A program made the position numbers and the translations under genes. Source: Druceiella hillmani (lineage: Eukaryota > Arthropoda > Insecta > Lepidoptera > Hepialidae). Taken from it: 64,000 nt of DNA. Location of the stretch: NCBI GenBank assembly GCA_039881145.1, contig JAYKKI010000061.1:11692001-11756000 (forward strand), in the 5' to 3' direction. Below the pieces are notes generated by a model, which was given only the letters and a program-made list of their open reading frames with translations, was not told where the DNA came from and made no database searches. Below are positions 14,101-25,262 of this stretch, in pieces. Position 1 is the stretch's first letter, and every line of letters begins with the position of its first letter.

Positions 14101-17100
14101 ATTTCACGGTGATCTGGATGTAAGAGTGCCTAAGGATGGCAAAATCAAGAGGGCTGGTTATTGCGCGATGCGTTCAAAGAGAGTACGGGTGAGGATTAAC
14201 CAGTATTGGATGTGCAGTATATTTTTTTTACGAGCATCACAGCTGCTAAAAACCATTTTATGGTAGTGATTCAGTTTTAGAGTCTCGTACATATTTTTGT
14301 TTGGCCAATATTAGTTGAACAGAGGCTTACACAATATTATCACATTTAAATTTTTGACACCATATTCTCTTTAGATTTTGACAGATTTTTATTATAAATG
14401 TGAACATCTTAACTTATTATAATATTATAAATCTGAAAATGACTGTTTGTCTTGCTTTCACGCATCAAACACTGATTTTTGTGCAATTTCGCATACATGT
14501 AGCCTGTCTGGTAGAGATGAACATAGCTTATCTTTTGACTTAGAATAGAATTTATTTATTCTCAACCAAAAATCCATGCGGTGGAGCTGCAGACATAAAC
14601 TAGCATATAATAAATAAATAATGAAACCTCAAATTAATATAAACATTTTTTTTTCGAGATTATTTAAAAATTTGTACATTCATTCTTTGTACAATAAACT
14701 TCAAGTTAGAAGATACGTGTTTACAGTGCTTGAAGTTTTCCAAAAATTAAGCCAGCAATTTTTAAATGAAAAAGTTTTAGGTTTATGACTGATGATTTGA
14801 AAGCTATGACTCAGGAATAAAAGGGTTTTCCAAAAAATAAGCCAGCTATTTGAAAGTTATGAGTCAGAAATAGATTAACATAGGCAAACAAGTGATCCTA
14901 GTAACCTTTTTACTTTTTATGATGAAAAGCACTGAAACGCATTACTTTTCACTTTGACACTAAAAATTATTACAATTTTGTTTCAGAAATCATTTAAGCG
15001 CCAGGCTATGTATGATTGGACTATGTATAACACTTTGGTACTGAAAGTTCGAGGTGACGGCAGATCGTACCTTTTAAATCTATCTACTGAAGGCTATTGG
15101 GATATCACATGGAATGATATATACCACTATGTATTGTATACTAGAGGTGGCCCTTATTGGCAGATAGCAAAGGTATAAATGTTGATGAATTTCTAAATGA
15201 ACGCAAATAAATAAGTATGAAAAAACTGTGATTATTAAACAATAGTATTGAGAGTTACCAGTTTATGAAGTAAAACTTCATTAGGCGCTACTCGATAGTA
15301 ACTCAGATTTTTTTTTGGACGGAGATAACATTCAATAAAGTCTATAGTTTGCTTACGCAGTTTCCACTATTTAAAAGCATCAACTGACTATAGAATTTCG
15401 TGAGTATATGTGTTATATACACATGTATACTTGAATTTATTCGATTCTATTTTTATAAAGTTTACTAGCGAGGTGGTCTCTTATAGATATGGTGATGATC
15501 TGATGATGAGATTCTGAAATGAAAAATGAAACTGCTTAATGGATGGTAGTAAATCAACTGTGATTCAAGATATTTTCATCAGATCCTGACATGACCGACG
15601 GTGAAGTTATTTTGAAAAGTAAGCACTGTCAGTAGCAAATATCTTGAATCATGGTTGATTTACTACCATGTGTTAAGGAGTTATATTGTTCATATCCAGA
15701 ATTCATCACCAAACCCTGACCTGGTCGATGGTAAATTTATTTTTCAAAGTAACATGGCAGTAATCAACCGTGATTCAAGATATTTGCTACTGATAGTGTT
15801 TACTTTCCAAAATAACTTCACCATCGGCCAGGTCAGGGTCTGATGATGAGTTCTAGAGATAAACTACATTCATTCACGGTTTATAAACTACATTCCTTAA
15901 CGGATGGTAGTTTATCAACCGTGATTCAAGATATTTGTTATTGATAGTTCCTCCATAGACCAAGTCAGGGTATGATGATGCATTTTGGAGATGAATAATG
16001 GAACTCCTTAATGGATGAGAGTAAATCAACCATGATTCAGGATGTTTCTTACTGATAATTGTTATTTCGTAAAATAATTTCACCATAGACCAGGTCATGA
16101 GATGAACAATGGAACTCCTTAACGGATGGACATAAACTAACAGTGATTCAAGATATTGGCTACTGATAGTAGTTACTTTGCAAAGTAACCACACTATGGA
16201 TCATGTAATACCTGCCACAACCGTTAACCGTAACTGCATGTGAATGTTACTCACACTCATTTAATTTTCTTTCTTCAAGATGTAGATCGTGTAAAAGTAA
16301 AATATATATAGGATTTCAGAATTTAATAAAGCAGCAAAAAAACTTGCTTTTCGAAAATTCAAACAGTAATTTCTTTGTTACATAATGTGTTTATATTTTA
16401 ATAAAAATTGTGTTTGTTTTGTGGTAGCTTGGGTGGGGAGCTACAATAGTGTCGGGCATGACACTCGCTTGCTTTCTTTGTATGCACATTATTTTTCAAT
16501 GATAGTATATAAAGAATCAACTTCCCACTGACTACTGACTTTTGAACATACACAGTTTAGTTTGCTATGATTTCTAGAAATATGGGACTGTTGTAGTTTC
16601 AGCAAGACTCAAAATATGGCAAGGCTCACAGTATATTTCTGTTAGAATTCAATAGTGTTTAACCTGTTTACCATACATACACAAAAAACCTGTTTACTTA
16701 GACTTGATAACTCAGCAAACTGTGGCTTTATTCTGGAAATGCCAAAATTTACAAAATATTTTTTAAGGAAGTCTATATATATAAAAAATAATTATTAATT
16801 TCTATTTTTATTGCAGATTCCATTTTCAAAATTTATCTTAGGTTCTAAAGGAAGACTTCAGGATAAACAAACAAGGATAAGATTAGATAGGGTAACTCAT
16901 TTTGGTATTAGCTGTGGTGACAAAATTAATGGAAAGTTTGAGTTGGAGATTGAATATATAGGTGAGAAGTTTTCAATTTTATAAGAATTTTTCCAGAATG
17001 AAAGATATTTTGAGAGATAAACTAATATGATATAGTACAGTAAACTTCTTCTTCGTTGACGTTAGTTTATTTCTAACATAGTATAACTAATATTTTCACC

Positions 17101-18041
17101 TGCAAAATTTAATTTAAAAACAGTAGCAGCAAAAAAGATTATTGATGTGAAACATTTAATGGCGCGTTTTATAGGGAGTTAAAATGTTCTGATAGCACGT
17201 CGCGCCTAGCCATTTGGCCAGCTTCGTGTCTTATTGGCTCTTTCCGGCTTAATCCGGACAGCTGACGTCTTGTCCGCCATTCGGCCAACTTCCCGTCTTT
17301 TAGGCTCTTTCCAATTTAACTCTTCTCTTTCGACTACATTACACATACACTACTTTAAGTGTGTGTTAGAGTATGAGCATTGTTTCTTATTTACAACAAC
17401 CAGAATTGGTTCTTATTACAACTTTACTCGTTTATTTCGATATATTGAATTAAATTGTCTTAACTCGTTAAAATATTTTTATATTAAAATATTAGTTACA
17501 GTAACAGTAAAAGTGATAGTGAAAAAAAATTGATATATTTCACATCTGCCAGGCATCCTATGATTTTTTTTCAAATTACATTATAATTTGCATTTCTTTT
17601 CTATTTTCGTCCTGACATTAATTTTAGGATGAGATTGAAGTAACTAAATACAGGAGTAAATTAGAATAGACACAATGCACAGTCAAATTTTTTTTTAAAA
17701 GTGTTAACTTTTGTCAGTTGCTTTCATGTACTTTGCCTCTTATCCTATTTTTTTTTCTACTTCCTTCTTTAAACTTTGTTTATATATTCTATTTATAGTA
17801 TATAGAATAAAAAATGCATTAATTAAAGTAGTTAACATTCACTAATTGTCGCTTTATTTAGTACTTCATCAAAATTTTTGACCTTTTTATCAGTATTCTC
17901 ACATTTTTGACCTTTTTATCAGTATTATCAGTATTCTCACATCTTCTTTAATATTTTTCAGGTTTGGAATTTGACCCCAATCATAATGAGGAATTTGCAT
18001 ATGAGATGTATAAAACTGAAAGATACATCGTTGGTGTTTGA
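8176..18041 (+). CDS. NDUFAF1: NDUFAF1 / CIA30, mitochondrial complex I assembly factor
   Basis: Five coding exons join to 322 aa: 8176-8515, 13971-14188, 14987-15172, 16817-16961, 17962-18041. All junctions are GT-AG and phases agree. The human protein is about 327 aa. The first 70 residues are basic and Ser/Asn-rich, as expected for a mitochondrial presequence. The CIA30 domain fills the rest: LVWCFD and WVTTSDSD in exon 2, YDWTMYNTLVLKVRGDGR and FTRGGPYW-like YTRGGPYW in exon 3, IPFSKF at the start of exon 4, and FDPNHNEEFAYE in exon 5. The family helps assemble the membrane arm of respiratory complex I. The first intron (5.45 kb) holds a Harbinger relic and the third an unusual repeat block. 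Two AATAAA signals follow the stop at 18049 and 18058. The start at 8176 is the first ATG in frame. Confidence 0.95.
9250..9355 (+). repeat. imperfect tandem duplication, period about 57 bp
   Basis: Two diverged copies, beginning gataaataatttcacatc near 9251 and gataagttgtttcatcgtc near 9308, each end in taataacaata. They lie in NDUFAF1 intron 1, just outside the Harbinger element. Confidence 0.6.
9520..9702 (+). repeat. left terminal repeat of Harbinger, two iterated units
   Basis: Unit A (9520-9608) and unit B (9611-9702) both open with a cgttt..tg.actgcgtcc block. Unit B continues into agtagcagtagtactatttg and tgagaggttgcac. Inverted relatives of both units lie at the right end. Confidence 0.75.
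10440..11319 (-). pseudogene. Harbinger (HARBI1-like) transposase, C-terminal part, broken
   Basis: The minus-strand frame 11319-10975 ends in FSNCLSAVDGKHI, where VDGKH is the first catalytic Asp motif of the DDE_4 fold. Further downstream the same strand reads FVGDEAFPLGPNLIQPYGG (about 10787-10735), carrying the second catalytic Asp (GDEAF), and then ASKDIVKAYVVLHNIVCD near 10600. The stretch that normally separates VDGKH and GDEAF is shortened and several stops interrupt it. A 27-bp internal duplication repeats YKLGIST near 11130-11190. The encoded enzyme cannot be active. Confidence 0.85.
11306..11740 (+). pseudogene. MADF-BESS domain protein of Harbinger, broken
   Basis: The plus strand reads RDTFKKSLNIKSGQAAKKK, the end of a MADF (Myb/SANT-like) domain. 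A Ser/Thr/Asn-rich linker (PEDTATTFQDSSDSTQD) follows, then IPEEDKIQFCIEVIQLLRKY, a BESS motif. At least one frameshift and one stop break it. Harbinger elements commonly carry a Myb/MADF protein that brings the transposase to the nucleus and to the DNA ends. Its position inside the element and opposite to the transposase supports that role. Confidence 0.75.
12111..12368 (-). pseudogene. Harbinger transposase, N-terminal part
   Basis: An 85-aa open frame reading RKFYNYYRMSVSAFDFIL and RQCLPPEEMLAFTLS. This matches the conserved N-terminal region of insect Harbinger transposases, where the pattern FFKYYRMS is followed by PEERLA.TLR. It should join the part at 10440-11319, but about 0.8 kb of sequence including the MADF-BESS gene lies between. 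The fragment stops at the edge of the conserved block. Confidence 0.8.
12470..12753 (-). repeat. right terminal repeat of Harbinger, two iterated units
   Basis: Read on the minus strand, the outermost unit (12753-12658) matches left unit B, and an inner unit (about 12575-12470) matches left unit A, with gcgcactgcgtccaatcc, gaaaactaggaccg and cggatactgctta. The order of units is therefore the same as on the left and not its mirror image. Confidence 0.7.
12757..13970. other. remainder of NDUFAF1 intron 1, nothing recognised
   Basis: AT-rich intron sequence between the Harbinger element and exon 2. The open frames on both strands (13020-13400) lack family signatures and splice context. Confidence 0.6.
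14733..14880 (+). repeat. imperfect direct repeat, period about 87 bp
   Basis: The block gttttccaaaaattaagcca near 14737 recurs as gttttccaaaaaataagcca near 14824, and each is accompanied by a tgaaagctatgactcag-like segment. It lies in NDUFAF1 intron 2. Confidence 0.6.
15493..16200. repeat. minisatellite block with two orientation switches (NDUFAF1 intron 3)
   Basis: A degenerate unit of about 120-130 bp is present roughly six times. Its markers are gtgattcaagatatttgcta, actccttaacggatgg and caccat.gaccaggtcaggg. Copies at about 15498-15578, 15756-15850, 15868-15990, 15990-16110 and 16105-16200 run in one direction. The copy at about 15578-15755 runs in the other. One strand of the unit stays partly open and repeats YLES..IY.HPLRSSI, but with no stable long frame. 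Confidence 0.85.
17165..17330 (+). repeat. GC-rich patch with 67-bp tandem duplication (NDUFAF1 intron 4)
   Basis: The sequence gccatttggccagcttcgtg with ttggctctttcc (from 17209) recurs as gccattcggccaacttcccg with aggctctttcc (from 17276). The patch stands out in GC content from the surrounding intron. No family recognised. Confidence 0.65.
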
Positions 18042-18069
18042 GAGTATAAATAAATTAAATAAAGATATT

Positions 18070-19555
18070 TAAAAACTTTTCTTTTTAATTTTAGATTTAA
18101 TCATTTTAGTCGATAATGTTATACTCCATAGACACATTATATCTACATAAAGTGTACAAAAAATATGGCCCAAGTAATGCCACGTGTTAACTTGAATAAA
18201 AGAGATAGAAAAACTGAAAAAGTAGGTATGTAAAAAAGATAGCCATTTTGGAGATCTTACGTTATTCAACTTTTGTTGACTACTTTGAGAGTACTAACTA
18301 TATGACCATATAATACAGTATCATTAATTTTAGTCTAGTGCAGAAATTTGAACAATAGTTTGATAGAATTTGATCGCATGTGAAATAATTACTTTTATTC
18401 ATCTTTGGTTCGAAATCAACATAAATTGTATTTTGTTAGTTTTGTCTAAAGTGGTGGCTTTAATAAATGGCTATTAATAAAAGATACATAATGGCTTTGT
18501 TGAAAAGTAAGAAAACAATTATCTGTCAAATTAACTTAAAAATAAATAGGTACTTTCTTCTGTTTTTCTTTCATTTGCTCTTATACACCATGCTTATATT
18601 TTAAAATGATCGGTACCACTCTATATACTATAGATTATTCGCGTTAGGGAAATATTCACAGATATTACAGTACACAAATAAAGTTTATAAAATATTTTAT
18701 AAGCAATGAAACAAAGATGTGTTGTTATTCTGTTTTAACCAGGGCAAAAAGATTTATATTTACTTTCAATGTTTTACATGATACTTATCTATTTGACTAA
18801 TTATTTGTCATTTTTATAATTAATGTAATTCTAAAATAGCCAGTCAAAATATTTCAGCGTTCTTGTCTACATGTTTCTAGTTAATACCAAAATATGATAG
18901 CTATTAGTGCATACGAACTATTTTTTCAATTTAAAGCTTTGAACGTGTCTAGATTTTTAAAATCTAGACACGTAATCAAAAAATGAATCCTAAATTAATA
19001 AATGATGCTAAATTGTAATATAGGGTCACATCATCAGTGCGGTGAGATAATATGGTCATTTTTTTATTATGCTGATATAGTCATATATTTTCAAAAGTTT
19101 TGTGCATATTTTGATATAAAAACGATACATGAATGTGATTCCATTTCGCCGTATAAAGACGTGGTCATTCATCGCGTCTTTTTCACTGTTCGCATTCGTT
19201 AGAGTGAAATTAAATAGAATAAAGAATCCAAAGGAATATTATAGGTCCTGGCTCCTGTAGTCACATGTATCTAGTGCTAGAATAGCTCAACACAGTTATA
19301 AAAAGACCTAAATATTCTGTTTTGACCAGGGTGTCTGCGTACTGACAACTGATCTTTAATTGAGTGGCCATTTTATCTGCACTTACTTGATGAAAAAATC
19401 TCCGTTTTCAAAACTGATTAAAAATTTTTAGATCCAAAATGATATCCTAAAAATATGGCTATATCACCCAGTATGTACCTAATATATGAATAGCAGATTT
19501 GAAATGCTGGCTAGTATGCCAACCGCTATTAAAAATATCATTAACTCCATAGATT
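18070..19555. other. intergenic, no gene; contains a 31-bp perfect palindrome
   Basis: AT-rich spacer between NDUFAF1 and the I-type LINE. The only clear structure is a hairpin at 18943-18973: 15-bp perfect arms (acgtgtctagatttt) around a single T. Confidence 0.7.
18943..18973. repeat. perfect inverted repeat, 15-bp arms
   Basis: The arms acgtgtctagatttt and aaaatctagacacgt are exact reverse complements, separated by one base. Confidence 0.95.
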
Positions 19556-19960
19556 TTTCTTTCTTCCTTTCTTTGATTATATAGCGTTCGTTCTCTCCAG
19601 AGAGAACCTTTGCCAATGTCAAGTGTGGAAAAAAGGCTATGCAACACTGATTAAATCATATTTCGGATATATGTCATTGTTGCTCGTTAACAAAAGAAAA
19701 AACTATACAATAAAACAAAAACTAAATAAGAAGTTGGCTACAATTAAACTAAAAGAAGAAAACGACATTATAATATACAGAAAGTACAAAATAAGTACAT
19801 ACAAATATACAAACATAAAAAAATAAACATGAACATAAGTATAAAAAATTCTACATTTTGATGTCGTTCTTTCTTATGAACTGAATGATTAATCCTAAAA
19901 TGGGTTTGTTGGCAATAAATAAAAGTGATCTTATGTTGATGGGCAATTGAATTTCATATT

Positions 19961-22900
19961 TTAATAATTTGGAAACAAACGAGGGAAATCGATTATACAA
20001 TGGACATGAAAAATGAGATGATTTAAATCGCCTTCTCCAAACCCACAATCGCAAATTTGAGACTCTCTGACCCGCAGTCTAGCCAAATGAGTAGGAATAG
20101 AACAATGACACAAACGCATGCGAGATACCACAGAGGATTCCTTTCGAGAGAAAGTAAATGTTGAGAACCAAGGTTTTGTGGGTATAAAAGGTTGGATCTG
20201 GAAGTATCTCGCACCTGTAATCTGGGATGATCTTTCCCACGCCCTCTGCCAGTCGGATGCCATCCAGAAACGAGTCATGGGAAGAAGAAATTAATAGTGA
20301 AACTAATAGTGAAACATTGATCCCCGTTAACTGCGGCAAACCGAGCTTTTGCGTAAACTATTTCATTACCTACTATGCCACAGTGACTAGGGATCCATGC
20401 AAGAACGACATCAGATCTCGATCTCTACAAATCAAGCGTAAGTTGCTTGATCCGAAGAATCAGGAAACCACAGTTTGAATAAGGGACTGTAAACAACTTA
20501 AGGAGTCAGAGAATATTTTTGAGTAGAGCATAATTCAAGGCCTCCACAATAGCACGGCATTCCCCGGAGAATACCGAACACTCCTTAGGAAGGCGAAAGT
20601 AAGCTGAATGAGCGGTGGATGGAGAGTAAAATGACGCTCCGACATAGCCATCTCTACCGGTTTTTGATGCATCTGTGTATATTCACGTCCAATCCATCCA
20701 AAAAGAATTCAAGATAGAATTGAACAGCGAATTAGCATTTTTGGACTCCTTATCAACTCCAAAACACAAATTTATATTTGGCCTGTGAAATACCGAGTCA
20801 AATGGGAAACTATAGAGAGGGAGAGAAGCATTTTGATAAACGGGGTTAGTGAGGGATTTGAATCTTTGGAAGCTAACGATAAGAAGTCGGGGCTTAGATC
20901 GCCAAAAAGGAGTATGCTCAATAAACCTAGAGAGGAAGGTGAGTTTTGGAAAAATAGGCTGAGTAGAAAAGCTAGCTGCCTTTAGTAAATAACGATCAGC
21001 TAGTTATTGTCGCCGGAGATTTAAAGGAGGATCAACACATTCTACTTGTAGGGCATTTATGGGACTGGATTTCATAGCACCCGCTATGATCCTTAGAGCT
21101 TGAGACTGAACGCGGGTCAATTTAGTAGCATTGGATTTGGAAATAAGATCAAGTAGAAATAAACCATATTCTAGATGACTACGGACTAGAGCGTTATATA
21201 TTAACTTTAATGTGAAAGGGTGAGAGCCCCACCACACTCCAGAAAGAGCGCGGAGAATATTCATATTAGCCTCGCATTGGGAGATGACATATTCGATGTG
21301 AATGTTCCAGGATAATGTTGAGTCTAGGCACACACCTAAGAATTTGGTATTGGAAAGAACAGGGATCAAAGAGGAATTATAGCAAATAGATAACGGAGGA
21401 GTAATTCTCCTTCTCGAGAAGACCACGACAACGCTTTTGGAAGGGGATAAATCCATACCATGAGAGATAACCCATTTATTTAGGTTAACAAGGGCAGAGT
21501 TCAAAGCATTTTCGGCAACCATTATTGACTTATCAGAAGAATATAAAAGCAGGTCACCTGCGTATTGCAAAACACGACAGAAAGGATTAACTGTTGAGTG
21601 AATCATTTAGGAGTAAATATTGAAAAGTAATGGACTTAAAACAGAGCCTTGGGGAAGACCCCTCCATATAGTTCTTGTTAAGGGGGGGGGGGATTCCAGG
21701 GGATCTAAGAATAATAGATCTTTCGAAAAGAAAATTGAGGAGAAAATTTATAATCTTAATCGGAATTTTTTGGAGGACTGGAAGGATTACGTTACCGTAG
21801 GCTGAAGAAAGATCTAAAAAAGCAGCAACGAGGAACTCTTGTCGAGAGAAAGCAAGTCTGATGTCAGTGGTTAGGACGCTGAGATTGTCCATCGTACTTT
21901 TAGCTCTTCTGAAGCCAAATTGGTAACTTGGAAAAATAGAATGGTGTTCAGTAAACCATTCCAAACGATTCTTAATTAAATGTTCCGTAATCTTCGCTAG
22001 AACAGGCTATGGGTCTGTAGGATGAACCTACATTAGGATCTTTATGAGGTTTAAGAATGGGAATTATTATTTGAGTTTTCCAAGACTTTGGAACAGAACC
22101 TGATTTGAACATACAGTTAATGAGGGATAGAAGATACCAACGGGTAGATGGTAAAGTATTTTTCACCATTAAATGTGACATTCTGTCAATACTAGGGGAA
22201 GAATCCTTAAGATGGTGTAAGGTGAAATCAAATTCATTAATGGAGAAATCTTCTTCTAAAAAATGATCGGCGCTAGTAAAGTTATACCTAAAAGGTAATT
22301 CATCTAAATTTTGGAAGGATGGGGGAGCAAGTTTATTTAAAAATTGATCAACCCAATTCCCATGTACAGATTTGGGAAGATCAGGCTGAAAAATAGACCG
22401 AAAGCGTTTTATATTAGACCAGACGACACGAGAGGAAGTAAAAGGAGAGAGGGAGTGACAGAATTTCTTCCAGCCTTCCCTCTTTTTTTTAAGGAGAATT
22501 CGTTTAGTCTGAGCTTGGGTCTTTCGAAACAAGAGGAAGTTTGATTCCGACACATTATATTTATATATCGCTTCAGCCTCTTTGTAGATTTTAACCGCTG
22601 CGGAACAGTCTCCATTCCACCAGGGGGGAGAGGATCTGAAGTGGTGGTTAAATCTTTTAAGTGGGATAAATTTCCGAGCGGATAGGTCTATAGCCTTTAC
22701 AAATTGGTCATAGCAAGTGTCAGTGCAATCCAAATCCACTGGAGGGAAAGAATCCACTTCGACACTGAGAAAGGTACGGAATCCCATCCAATCTGCCCTA
22801 TGTAGGTTGTATTTTTCAAGAAACACAACTCAAACACAAACTCCAGGAGACCCCAAGAGGGTTGTTTCGGGTAGAACCCCAAGACGGGTGATGAGCATTA

Positions 22901-23280
22901 AAATCTCCCAGAATAATATATGGGCCAGGAATTGACGATAAAATATCCCGTAGTTCTAATGCTACGGAACATGTTGGAAGGGGGATATATATAGAGAGGA
23001 TAGTGATATCTTTAACTCTCGCAGCAACAATATTGAATAGGCAACTGCGGGAGCCAAGAGAAATCTGGGAGAAGGGAAGAGATTTGTCAAGTAATAGGGC
23101 GGATCCGCCCTTGCCGTCCGCTCTATCATCCCGGAGACAGACATAACCTAGGATCTTAAAATGGAATCCAAGCTTCAGCCAAGTCTCCGAGATGGCAGCC
23201 ACGGATGGAGAATACTTGACAAGGAGGTGACGAAGATCTGCTTAGTTGGAAATTATACTACGACTATTCCATTGCAAGAC
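19961..23280 (-). pseudogene. LINE ORF2 (endonuclease, reverse transcriptase, RNase H), broken
   Basis: The endonuclease starts near 23275 (LQWNSRSI), with SETWLK at 23185 and ILGDFNAHHPSWGS near 22900 (the catalytic DFNAHH block). Reverse transcriptase follows: FQFGFRRAKST-like YQFGFRRAKST near 21900, GLPQGSVLSPLLFNIY near 21640 in a shifted frame, and YAGDLLLYSSD near 21560. The active-site YADD is therefore changed to YAGD. RNase H shows DASKTGRDGYVG near 20660 and GECRAIVEALNYA near 20560. An 11-base G run (21682-21692) lies at a frame change. Confidence 0.85.
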
Positions 23281-24881
23281 CCTCGCCACTATTGGCGAAG
23301 CCATTAGAAAGAAGAGATTGAAGGGAAGTAAGAATAGATGAGGCAACGTTGGACAGTATTTGATTGGGGGAACTCAGAATTTTGACCAAGGTGGTCAAAA
23401 GAAATTGAATAATACTCGTAGAAGTATTAACTGTTGGTAAATAGCTGTTTTTTGTAATTAAATTTAATTTAAGTATTGGCTGTTGCTTGAATAATACTCG
23501 TAGTAGTATTAGTATAGGTTGTTGACTAAAACTGCAACCATTTGCAGGTTGAGGAATTCGGAAGTCTGCCCAGGCTTGCTCTAGAGCAGAGCGGTCATAG
23601 CCCTGGTTGGAACTAGTCGAAGAGTGGAATCGGGGTTTCAGAGTAATAATTTTTTTGTGAGAAGAGTTGGTAGGACGAGACGGAGAAAGCAAACTTTGGG
23701 AAGAAATTGGAGAAGGAAGAGTTAGAGGGGGATGAGCTGTAACTGAGGCATATGATTTTTTAGCAGAGGGACCAATTTGGACGCTGCCGCTTAGGAAATA
23801 TCTCTTTCAGACATTTCAAACTTGATTTTTCTTTGTCTTTCGAATTCTGGACAATTTCTCTCAGTGGAATCATGCTTTCCACTGCAAAAGATACATTTTG
23901 CTTTATCAAGAGGAAGTGGGCAGTTTCTCCCAACGTGACCTTGACCACATCGGGAAGGACACTTAGAAGATCGGCACTTGTCAGCCACATGTCCAAACCT
24001 ACAACACTTGAAGCACTATATTGTAGGAAATTCATATTTTGAGACTGGAAGCGATGAGTAAGCCATATATATACGTTGGGAACGAACTTGGCCATCAAAG
24101 GTAATGACCATCGTCTCAGACGGAAAATATTTAGGCTGGCCATCAATTATTTTTTTAAATTTAAGCGGCGGACTCTAGTAACCTTACCGCATCCTTCAGG
24201 GACTTCGATATTGTGTAAAACCTCCTCGTCAGACCAATCGACTGGAACATTGCGAACAATGTTCATACGACTCACGTTAAAGGAAGGGATGAACAATTTG
24301 TTTTGTCCTGTGAAGGCAGAGTGGTTAACGAATCGGCTGGCGGCATCAGCAGATGAAAATTCCACCGAAATCCTGTTCCTGCCAATTTGTTTCACTCCAT
24401 CTCGAATAATTCCATCAACATTATAATTTTTTAAAGTGGAACCAAATTTCACAGCATGAAATGAAAATCCGGAATTAGGCTGGGATTCTTTTCTCTGCAT
24501 GTGGACAATAAATGGTCCAACGTCGCCAGGGACGTATAAATGGCCCTCAAAAGAATTCGGAGGGAGAGAGGGAGGAGATAAGGTCGGGGTTGAAGAAAGT
24601 AATTTCGAATTTGCTTCTGAAAGAGGAGTGCGAGGGGTCTTGCGAGGGATTGTATCCTCTGTTTCGGTACAGGAAGAATCAGACGGATGGAAAGAGGGAG
24701 TATTTTTTAACTTATTTTTTTTACAATTAGTTCTTTTACAATGTTTGTTTTTTGGTTTCAATTACTGTTGAAAATCAGTAACGGTACCAAAACTAGCAGG
24801 GAATGTTGGAGAAGTAAAATCATTATTACAAATAGGAGACTTAGAAGGGTTTGGAGGTTTAGGAGGAATAACTAAATGCAT
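23264..24881 (-). pseudogene. LINE ORF1 (nucleic-acid-binding, CCHC zinc knuckles), broken
   Basis: The likely start is at 24881 (MHLVIPPKPPNPSKSP). A stop interrupts at about 24771 and the frame continues to 24147 as a Ser/Pro-rich region followed by an RRM-like segment (NRISVEFSSADAASRFVN). After a frameshift come knuckles of CCHC type in the frame at 23988-23791: CRSSKCPSRCGQGHVGRNC and CIFCSGKHDSTERNC. The C-terminal part (23692-23264) is Ser/Leu-rich and overlaps the start of the endonuclease ORF. The protein would coat the LINE RNA. Frameshifts make it nonfunctional. Confidence 0.82.
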
Positions 24882-25262
24882 TTTCACAAAAGAAAAACTA
24901 AAGCATAAAAATAAATAATACAAAAAATAAACAAAAGAACAAACTTATCGAACACTGATTAAAACAATAAATGGGATATAGATAAAGTCAAAAATTAAAT
25001 GAAAATAGATTTAAAATAAAAATAACACAAAACTAAATAGCTTATTGCAACAAATTAGACTAAATAACACGAAAATAAGAAATAATAGGGCTGCGAAAAA
25101 CCTTTCCACTTCGTTTGACGGTTTCTATGGCAATCAATCCATAGATCTATGACTAACTCTTTAAATCTATGAGAACTGCTTGTCAAATTTTGCCAAACTG
25201 TAAACAAACACGAGCTTTTAATACAATTTTAATTATTTAAATTAATTCCCAAAAAGATCATA

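Larger units (their letters stand above)
19560..25090 (-). mobile_element. I-type non-LTR retrotransposon (LINE) with RNase H, decayed
   Basis: A near full-length element, about 5.5 kb, on the minus strand. In order it has ORF1 with CCHC zinc knuckles, an AP endonuclease, reverse transcriptase, RNase H and a Cys/His-rich tail (ICDCGFGEGDLNHLIFHC). An RNase H domain places it in the I group or a close relative. Its 5' end lies about 170 bp upstream of the Nxt1 start codon. The 3' end is near 19560, where the minus strand becomes purine-rich (aaagaaaggaagaaag). Exact ends and target duplications were not found. Stops and frameshifts occur in every domain. Confidence 0.88.
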
